From: Streblospio benedicti
Lineage: Eukaryota > Annelida > Polychaeta > Spionida > Spionidae
Length of the DNA stretch: 64,000 bases
NCBI GenBank assembly: GCA_019095985.1
Contig: CM032664.1
Location: 59,450,629-59,514,628 of the forward strand
Reading direction: 5' to 3'
In this document: positions 55,722 to 64,000 of the stretch, piece after piece
Position numbering within the stretch: the first letter of the stretch is position 1
Layout: each line of letters begins with the position of its first letter
Notes under the pieces: model-generated
What the model was told of the DNA's origin: nothing
What the model saw: only the letters and a program-made list of their open reading frames with translations
Database searches by the model: none
Translations under genes and position numbers: made by a program

Positions 55722-56900
55722 CCGCCGGTCCGACGGCCCGAGGCCACTTAAAATCGTGTAGGTCCAGTAAACCTTACTACTCTGCTGGTCCGCCGGTCCA
55801 TTGAGATTTTGGGTTCAAAATAAAATTGATATCTATGAAAAATTGATTAAATTGGTCCATTCTTATCTTTCACTTCGGCTGCGACCTTGAACTTGCTTTC
55901 TTCGTCCGCTGGCACCCCGATTCATAAGCATTCAATTGAAATCGTTCGCCTGCCATTTGCACTTGTTCATAAAGCAGAAGGAAGCGTGTATTAGCTTGCT
56001 AGTTCTCGAATAATAAACGTCAGTAAACACGCTGATTTTTGACAATTTGGGCTGTAATACAATAAAAATGATCGTGGGAACTAGAAAGCCTGTCATTTCC
56101 TGGTTATCAATATGGCTGACAATTTCTAAAAAAAGTGCATTTGTATGGATATTTGGATATATGTGTGGATATGTGTGATTTCTTTACATGAACAGACGTG
56201 TGTACATGGATATTTTATTGTGTAAACCATTGGATTTCTTTACATGAACGGACGTGTGTACATGGATATTTAAACAGTGTCAGTGATGTGTGCAGTACCT
56301 GGATTCAACAGTGACTGGTTAATATATGAAGTGTAGTTAGCAAATTACAAGTGTCTAGAAAGTATCATGTTAGTCAGATTATAGCTCAAAATAGAATGTA
56401 ATTTACCTGTTAGTGTAATGAATAATACAATTGAATTGTTCATTACCTTACTAGCTTTTGCTATTCAATAACAACTTTTACTAATGTTATTACAGATGAA
56501 TGATGATAATGTAACCGAAAAAAATTAATAAAGAGACTAAACCATGTATAAAGTGTGGAAAACTTTATTCACTTATAACACCAGTATATAGTCCTATCAT
56601 TGCAGCACGCATGAACATTAATTGAATTTACTTTGAATATTCAGTGACAAATTGAAATGACAAAAATATACAAAAAACACTGATAACTTTCCTCTCATTA
56701 AATTGCTAGTAAACATCATAAATGCTCTAGATTGCCTCTACTTTGTTTCTTATTTTCAAAATTCCTGGGGGTGGGAATACCACCTAGATCACCCTGTGTA
56801 TGCTCGACGTGGGGCCAGTTGAAATGAGTCCGGGCCAGTAAAGTTTTGGACTGGCTGGACCTGCGGGCCAGTACATGATCGCACACTAAATCTTTCCCTG
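55707..56900. mobile_element. hAT-like non-autonomous DNA transposon with 5-bp TSD
   Basis: The ends are CAGGGTTCGATTTAG and CTAAATCTTTCCCTG, imperfect inverted repeats sharing CAGGG and GATTTAG. Target duplication GTATG lies at 55702-55706 and 56901-56905. The 1194-bp interior has no transposase frame. An internal direct repeat of about 40 bp (TTTCTTTACATGAAC...) is at 56178 and 56233. CAGGG termini are typical of hAT; a 5-bp rather than 8-bp duplication fits the hAT5-type subgroup. The empty site is at 41094-41098. Confidence 0.85.
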
Positions 56901-57353
56901 GTATGTGAGCAATCATTCAATCAAAGTGGAAGTCTGAAAACCCATATGAGAACTCACACCGGTGAAACACCTTATAAGTAAAGTCAATGTGGCAAGTGTT
57001 TTAGTGACAGCAGTACCTTTACTAACCATATGAGAATCCACACTGAAGAGAAAAAAATAACAGTGTACATTGTATGAGAAATCACTCATTCATAAGGGAA
57101 ATCTGGCAAGACAAATGAGAATTTAAACTGGGGAGAAAGAATATTAGTGTACCATGTGTGAGAAATCATTTAGTCAAAGTGCAAGACTGATATACCACAT
57201 CAGAACTTACACGGGTGAAAAACCTTATGTGTGTGGAGTTTGTGATGAAAGTTTCTCTCACATTTTCATACGATGGTGAACATTGCCAAAATATTCTGCT
57301 ACTAATACTGTAATTTGAATTAAATACAGTACAAATACTATTGAGTTTAAGCA

Positions 57354-57650
57354 TTAGACATTAAATGAGCATGATTTAAATTCTGACATTTTTACTTTAA
57401 CAAAATTGGCTAGTTTACATAATCTACTGTAGTTTGAACTGGATAACAAAGTCTTATATTTCTCAGCATTCATGTTTTGACAGTAGAACAATGGTAAATA
57501 TAAATTACGTTGGTCATTGAAAATGCTACACTGAAATAAATGATGGAATTCATCCCCTAGTATATTACATCTATTACATTTTCTTTCACTACGTTCTAAA
57601 ATGACATGAAACCAACAGTACACTGTCCCATTCTGTTGACATCCAGCTTG
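57354..57650 (-). mobile_element. Second copy of LINE C-terminal fragment
   Basis: Almost identical to 41547-41880, including the CNRCNILGDEFHHLFQC ribbon. It moved with the segment copy, not by separate retrotransposition. Confidence 0.8.
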
Positions 57651-57759
57651 TTACATAAGTATCTGTCATGGCAGTACAGGTAGGCCATACAGGTAGGTGC
57701 TGTAAGCCAACATCTAAATAAAAAGAAGTATCTACAAATGCTTACATAGTGTAGAGTTC

Positions 57760-58490
57760 TGAGAAGTAATATTCACAGATCTTGGCATTTCCTGGTGTGT
57801 GTGACTGGAGGTAGAAGTCGCTGTGGTGTGGGGCAGGGGAGGTAAGCGAACAGTAAGAAGTTCAGCAGGTGGCTCATCTGAATCGTTTGTGTACGTCTTT
57901 TCTTTGTTCTCCGTACTTGTTTTCTTCTTTTTCGTTTTTTATGGAGTACTTGATTTTGATTTTCTTTTTGACAATTCATGAGCACTAGATAACTCTGGAA
58001 GTCTCTTGATCATAATCTGTCTGATGATAGCAAAGTCAGCAAGCCATTTCATCATGTTCTCAGCATTTCGAACTCCAGGCTGCACCATGAATTTGTTTGT
58101 GTTTCTATAAAATGATAGACTAACAAATGGTACATCATTTTGCTGTACATTTCTGAGAACACCATTACCATGGTTTAGCTCCTTGGATTCAATCCCATAT
58201 CCCAATGCTTCATAGTATTTTACAAACTTCTCGTCCCATAAATTCACTTTATGTGTATAGATGATCAGGTCATTCATTTCTTTACGCCATTTTCGCCTAA
58301 GTCTAGTCTATTAATGGAGCATCAAGGTTAGCAAGTCCCCAGTTTGTCTTTATTCTTCTTGCGTTGGCGGACTTTCAAAGAATCTTTGTTGACAGGAGCA
58401 CTAGTGATTTCAAAACATTTTATTCAGATAACAACACTTCAGTATAACTAAAAACATCAGGCTCCACGCCGGCCTCTGCCGAGTAATCTT
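57760..58490 (-). mobile_element. Second copy of ORF1-like N-terminal part
   Basis: It matches 41950-42700. The frame is open from 58277 to 57939 and identical there, but small deletions near 58283-58310 and 58425 interrupt the N-terminal part that is open in copy 1. Confidence 0.6.
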
Positions 58491-59221
58491 GACGTGTGCC
58501 CAGTAGATCTGCTAAGAAACCTTTAATAATGTTATTTGAAATTATACTTTTGAGCTTTTCCCTTACACCTGTTCAGTGCTAATGTTTATTAATGTTCTAC
58601 TAATCTACCACTTCAGCCTTCCAAGTTAGCAATGGCTAGTGGTATATATAAAAGTATAAGATTGTTCAATGTATCAATGCTAACAAATTAAGGTAAAGTA
58701 GCTGTCATTGTACATCACAATTTAACATAAGAAATAGTTGTATCCAGTCACTGATATCTATTTGTAATATCAATTGTGTTTCATCCAAGCAAAATGCGTA
58801 TAACTCTCTAATATCCATATAATGAAAACTTTCTTGTTGTATTTCTTTGTGACTCGATTGCTTTTCCCACCCTTGACAGGCTTAATATGTTCATCAGAAC
58901 ACTGAGCACCTTCAGCAGAAACAGTGTGTCTTAAAATGAATTTTGTCACACAAAAACTCGATTGTTTTTATATTAGATTTAAAGTTGCATTTTCATACGG
59001 CTTGTAAATGTTTGTACAATTCCTACTTGGTTTTCCCAAAAATACAAAATTACAAAATGGACATGAAAGAATAAAAAGATAGCATAAATCCACAGGGTTA
59101 CAGCTAGACGGGTTTGCTCTGTATACAGCAGTCACTGCGTCGGTGCTTAAATGGAGGGGGATCCAGAGGAGGCAGGGATGAGCCTGAGTGATACAGAGGT
59201 CAGATGCTTGCATTCAATAGA

Positions 59222-60330
59222 TTTTCCCCCCCAAGCACGTGGGACTGTTTATCTGTAATATGTTTCTGGTTCATTAATTCACACATAAGCTAGCCCCAGT
59301 TAGTAACAGAAAGATTTAGCATGTGGTACTGTTTGTTCCATATCGGGAATGTTTGCCCATGACGTTCTGTTCTGCAGAAGTTGTTTATTGGCAATGTATT
59401 CTATTGTTATCTGATGCCGCAATTTGTCAAACAATTAGACATAGCTTGGGAATTCTTGGGTATGAAGCCCCACGGACAACATCAGAGAGGGTTTTATTGG
59501 AAAATGTATGCCCAGCAAAGGATTGTCTTTCAGTTGCTCAGCCTGGGGTAAGGGCTTCTTTTTTTTTATTGTTCTTCAAACAAATTTATGAAATATAAGC
59601 CCACAGACTAGTGGTAAGCAGGTTGCCAAAAAGTCTGACATCCTTAGAAGTTTTATTGGTGCCCCTGTAGTTAACTTTTGGGGACTATTATTTGGCTTAA
59701 CATCCATTTTGGTAAAAACAATTTGATTGCAGTAACTGAAACACATGAGGTTCTGTTTAATATCTTGGCATTTACCCTTGCCTGGCCTTCAGATTTCCAC
59801 AGTGTCTCTTGGGTAACCCTTACCTGGGCAGGACCATGCATACATGTTCTGTGTTTCTGCCCTGTAAGCTAGGGCTTGACTGGTTGCAGCATCCTATAAA
59901 ATGCCTGAGCACTTAGTTGCGTGGTGCAGCCAGAGAGATCAGTGGAACCATGGCGGGTTTTTCTGACAATCACTCCAATAGGCTGTATACTATGTTTTTG
60001 CTCTTTATCCGGGCATTTAATATATTTGTTGACACTAAGGGTTTATGTAATAAGCGAAATAAAAACTAACAGATATAAGGTCTTTTAGCAACAACATAAA
60101 GGGAAAACCAGCAGTCCCATGTCTGATAGGATTTGGGCCTCAAGGTCTATTATGGTGAATACACCCTCATTTTTCTGCCCATGATTTCTCTTGGTAGGCC
60201 AAACTCGGCCTGCTTAGAGGTCTGTTAGCAATTTGCCGCCAGCCCCAGTGCTAAAGTCTCCACGCCTGTCAATTAATCCTGGTGACAGCCCGACATTAAG
60301 ACAGTGTCCCAAGTCAGATGCCAGTGGTGG
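59222..60330. other. Diverged counterpart of 43430-44600
   Basis: Only islands align to copy 1 (for example CAGCCTGGGGT(T/A)AGG and GGGAAAACCAGCAGTCCCAT). Much of the intervening sequence is different and more AT-rich. No gene recognised. Confidence 0.5.
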
Positions 60331-60731
60331 CGGAAAGATATCATACCAGCCTGGGTGTCCGTGGAACAAATTTACTTGCTTTCATTGATCATACTTTAAC
60401 AACTGTTCTTTAAACCTGACTTCTTCAAAATAAATGTATAGTGATCTTTTTAAGGTCATAGAAGTGTCCATTAAGTTCTGTGTTTGGCACCAGTGTATTC
60501 TGGCCATCATTTGCCAGCAGTCAGCAGTCCAACGTCACCACTATGTAATGTATATAGTGTATATGACTTGACCCTGTAAAACTTTTAAAGAACGGAATAA
60601 TTGTAGAAAAGGCCACCGCGCTTTGTTTGAAACATCTCATGGCCCAGTATAGAAATGGTTTTCTTACCTAAGAACACCAACGTTAGGAACTGTTTGTCCT
60701 AAAGTATGAACCATTTGCCTGGCTAGAGCAG

Positions 60732-62626
60732 GCTGTCAGCTGGCGTGATTTCGATTTGCAGACTCAGCATGGCGTACCGCGGGCGCTGCTTGCTCGGCCG
60801 CCCTCTATGGCCAGCAGAGGGCGCTTGCATCGAGAGCTGCCTATAAACAAACATACCACGCCCTGTACAGGTTGCGCAGTGCGTCTCACAAGGTAATCAT
60901 ACATGAATGATTCGTTTAGAAAATTATTGGAATTTACTTATTCCATCTGACTCCACTCCAGACATTGGAGCTATGGAAAGCTTATGAGTCATCAAACACT
61001 AGGTTGTTTTACCACGGTCACATGTGGCTGGAAAAAATAATTGCATTAAATGCGGCTAAAACATTGTGTACTGTGGTGGGACGGTCAGCTTTTCAAGTCT
61101 ACATATTTATCAAAAACTGGTAACCTCAAGCAGCAATCAAAATGCAATGGTTCCTTAAAAGATAATTGTGGTTAGGACATAAATGTTATATAAAATTCAG
61201 TATCAAATAACTATGTATTTCTTCCATGCAATAACATTAATTTTATACCTCCACGTTTTCTAGTGATTATACATTAGAAAAAATACCTGGTGCTGTCTTG
61301 TCGATGGAAATGGCCATTAGAGAACTTTGGTGGGAGTGATCTGACAGACTTGTTAGGACCAGAATGCATACCATCATCCCAAGCAAAGCGAGCTGTTAAA
61401 AGTGGTTGAGATGATAACAGACTGGGCATGTAAGCTGGGGGTTACGGAGACAACTGTTCAGCTGTGTAAACCTTTAACAGCTCGCTGCTTGGGATGATGG
61501 TATCATCTCTGGTCTCACAACCTTGGGGTCGTGAGTTCGAGTCCCGCCACGGTCACTTGATATAGTCAAATGGAAGTTTAGGGTTTTAAAACCGGTCTTC
61601 AGCTATATATCTATCGTTGGTAGAAATATGCTTGCTAAAAAAGACTTGAGAGAGAGAAGTGTGAAAATATATGGAATATAACTAACAACCTTTAACAACC
61701 ATATATATATATATATCATTAAAGCCCGTGCAAAGGGATTATAAAGCCGTTTGGCAGTGTAAACATTGATTCCAGCACCACCGCTCGTGTATGAGGTCCG
61801 GTGACCGACCGCTCGCTTGTAAGCTGGGCCTCCTGGGCGCATGGAGCAGTTGGAGCGTTTGTAACGGCAGGAAAGACGTGCGGCTTCAAGTATGGCTACG
61901 AGTTGGTGCCGGCGCGTTTTGCTGCAGCAGTCAAATCCCCAACGCCCTGCCGTGTCCACAGCAAACCTGTACCGCGAGTTCCGCCCCCGGCGCACGTATC
62001 CTCAGGTAAAAATAGGCGGCTAAATAGTAAATGATATGATTTAGAGGAGCATGAATTGCATTATCTACTTTTCAAAAAAGAAAAAAGCAAAGTATTTGAA
62101 GTTAGTTGTGGTGATATTTTAAGAAGAGATTCTCATAAACGATCTCAGGAGGTCAATGACTAACAGGGGATTTAGAAATCGTAGGTATTTTATGTTGTTC
62201 ATTTTTGAGTAAAAACATGAAACTTTCCAATCATGACACATAGTAATGTGTAGTATCGCTTATAATATACCTGCCTCCCTAGTACCGTTTCTTCCTACAT
62301 GGGCATTCCGATGACCATGCAGAACCAAAGAGCGTACATATTGACAGAGGACCTCATGAGATGGCGGCGGCGGCGCAGGAAGCGGCGGCGCCGACTGATG
62401 AGGCCCTACCCCGGCTGCGGCGGCAGAGAGTGAGGCTCTGCATGACATCGGGGTCCTGGCGAGTAAAACACGCGCTAACCACAATAAAAAAGTATTTGGC
62501 AAAAACAGGTAAAGGACAGTGCTGAGGAGCAAATTGCTCAAAAAAGAAATTAGGCCTTTTACTAACCGGATGCAACAACAAACCAAATAAATGTCCTTGG
62601 ATGCCGAATCATCAAAGAAAGTGTGA
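60732..62626 (+). pseudogene. Partial second copy of R-spondin (exons 4-6), disrupted
   Basis: It corresponds to the furin-2 exon (about 60732-60892), the TSP1 exon (about 61823-62005) and the basic-tail exon (about 62290-62626). The donor sites GTAATC and GTAAAA remain. Each exon has indels relative to copy 1: exon 4 is 161 instead of 150 nt, the TSP1 exon lost the GTTGACTGC start, and the Arg-rich tail is interrupted. No exon keeps a full reading frame. Exons 1-3 are not duplicated. It is non-functional as written; sequence error is a strong alternative to true decay. Confidence 0.8.
61385..61675 (+). mobile_element. SINE in second copy, with flipped spacer on its left
   Basis: A full SINE (61474-61675) preceded by a shortened inverted head (about 61355-61402). 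The spacer 61403-61472 is the reverse complement of 45699-45767. Confidence 0.85.
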
Positions 62627-63180
62627 ACAGGTTCAGCTAGTCAGTGTGAAATCTATAATTGATATGTTGAACGCTCTAAACTATTAGCCACTACCATTGT
62701 TATTACGAATATCAGCAATCATGAATTGAATAACCCGGAACATATGCTATTTATATTTTACTATTTAACACCCCAGTCTGTCATTCACAAATGCTAACAT
62801 TCTACTTTCACCCGTGCAGTAGATGAGAATAATACGGGAATGTTGTGGAAATAATGTTACGGTTTAATACACCGCTGTGACGAGACACAATTTGAATACA
62901 AATACAAACAAAATGAAAACAATGTACGAGGGATTTTCAGACAATGCATAAAGTTTCTGATTTGATAAGTAGAAAATGATTTCTGTGATAAAAAGTACCC
63001 GGTACTTCCATACACTACGAAAACTCTGTACTTCTTGATGAACATTATTATATTTTAGTATCAAGCATCACAAGATGGAGACATCTTGTGCAATCTTATG
63101 TTCTGTGTCCTTCATTGTTTAGTTTTAGTGTCTTCACTATCTAAACGAATCCTGTCAGTAATTCTTATTTTGCTTGATAT

Positions 63181-63240
63181 ATTCAGGACAAATTACTAAC
63201 AGTACAGCGTATTCAGGACAAATTACTAACAGTACAGCGA
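63181..63240. repeat. 30-bp tandem duplication unique to copy 2
   Basis: Two identical 30-bp units starting ATTCAGGACAAATTACTAAC lie head to tail; copy 1 (about 47518-47547) has one. Confidence 0.9.
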
Positions 63241-63781
63241 ACAAAGAACGCTCTTGATGAAGTTTACTTTGATTGTATATTTTATTTGAGATAAAGACAT
63301 GTATTGTTATGAAACCACTATGTTCAAAGTATAAATTTGTGTCTAATAGCAAAACTCATAACTAAATCCCGTTTTGCTTGTTAATTTATAGATAAAGTTC
63401 TACTCCAAAGAATTAAAAGCTTTTGGAATATCTAAAGACATTCGAACACTTACGTACGCAATTGTATGCATGCGGTGCCATACCATTGGTCCCAAGACCC
63501 ATTGGTCCGAAGGCCCATTGCCCAAGTCCCCTTATTCTTCAAAGACTGTTTGATTGTAATCGATGAAAATCTAAAATATACCTTTGCATATCTGCAATAT
63601 GGTTAACATTAATTGAAATGACTTATAATATATCTAATTTACCAGAAAAATCACATTTTATTGCATAAAATTTTATCCGGGTAGATTATTAATCTTTTAA
63701 ATATTGAGTCACAATGTATCCACACTGTATTGCTACTGATCTTTATATTGCAATCCTTCACAGTTACTTTGTATGGCTCAC

Positions 63782-64000
63782 ATTAAGGGATCATTCACAA
63801 TTGGCGATATAGTGGAGGGGGGGGGGGGGCTGGAAAAAGATGACGAATGATGACAGAAGGGTGGGGGATGTTGTCCAGAGAAAAATGACGTCATCGCTGA
63901 AGGGGGCGGGGGGAGGGGGGCAGACTCAAGAGTGATATTTTTGATAATATTGAGATGGATTATTATGAGTTTTGGAAACAAATACATCTAAAAAGATTTA
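63782..64000. mobile_element. Left half of the G-rich MITE, second copy
   Basis: Matches 48093-48312, including GGGATCATTCACAATTG and two G runs of slightly different length. It is cut by the window end. Confidence 0.7.

Larger units (their letters stand above)
54215..64000 (+). repeat. Second copy of the 39.6-48.3 kb region
   Basis: Colinear with 39590-48312 in the same orientation. Anchor pairs: 39605/54230, 40530/55138, 41094/55702, 42130/57939, 45178/60893, 46959/62626, 48312/64000. The 55138-55701 and 62627-64000 parts are almost identical to copy 1. The 54650-55135 and 58280-62600 parts carry many small indels and substitutions, and 59220-60330 aligns only in islands. One 1194-bp insertion is unique to this copy. 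The match reaches the window end. Confidence 0.95.

Overview
This is a 64-kb piece of an animal nuclear genome. It is AT-rich and intron-rich, full of retroelement and DNA-transposon debris, and carries two 100-base assembly gaps (24477-24576 and 54115-54214). The genes recognised are a ROR/HR3-type nuclear receptor, CEP128 and R-spondin. Together with a TGEKP-linked C2H2 array, LINEs, a Penelope-like fossil and a tRNA-derived SINE, they point to a non-vertebrate bilaterian, probably a marine deuterostome or lophotrochozoan. I cannot name the species.

Layout. 1-6.6 kb: the 3' half of a nuclear receptor gene (+), six ligand-binding-domain exons ending at 6596, with a SINE, foldbacks, a LINE tail and a solo LTR in its introns. 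6.6-19.6 kb: gene-poor, with a LINE remnant (8.3-8.9 kb), a TA-flanked MITE (14.9-15.1 kb), a dispersed repeat (15.7-16.2 kb) and a Penelope-like fossil (17.6-19.0 kb). 19.7-22.6 kb: an intronless CEP128-like centrosomal coiled-coil gene (-). 25-27 kb: an RTE-like LINE remnant, followed by a well-formed hammerhead ribozyme motif at 26980-27030. 28.6-47.0 kb: a complete R-spondin gene (+, six exons, 318 codons). Its 8.3-kb intron 3 holds LINE fragments, a split ORF1-like element and an intronless C2H2 zinc-finger gene. 47-54 kb: mainly repeats and another RTE-like remnant. 54.2-64.0 kb: a second, imperfect copy of 39.6-48.3 kb, including the zinc-finger gene and the last three R-spondin exons.

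The second copy starts exactly at an assembly gap. It is a patchwork of near-identical and badly disturbed stretches. The simplest reading is an unmerged overlap of two contigs or haplotypes; a real tandem duplication is the alternative. Two differences between the copies look biological: a 1.2-kb hAT-like element with a clean 5-bp target duplication and an empty site in the other copy, and a 69-bp spacer between two inverted SINE heads that lies in opposite orientation in the two copies.

The genes do not form one pathway. The receptor is a nuclear transcription factor, CEP128 is a centriolar appendage protein, R-spondin is a secreted Wnt-signal enhancer, and the zinc-finger protein is a probable DNA-binding protein of lineage-expanded type.
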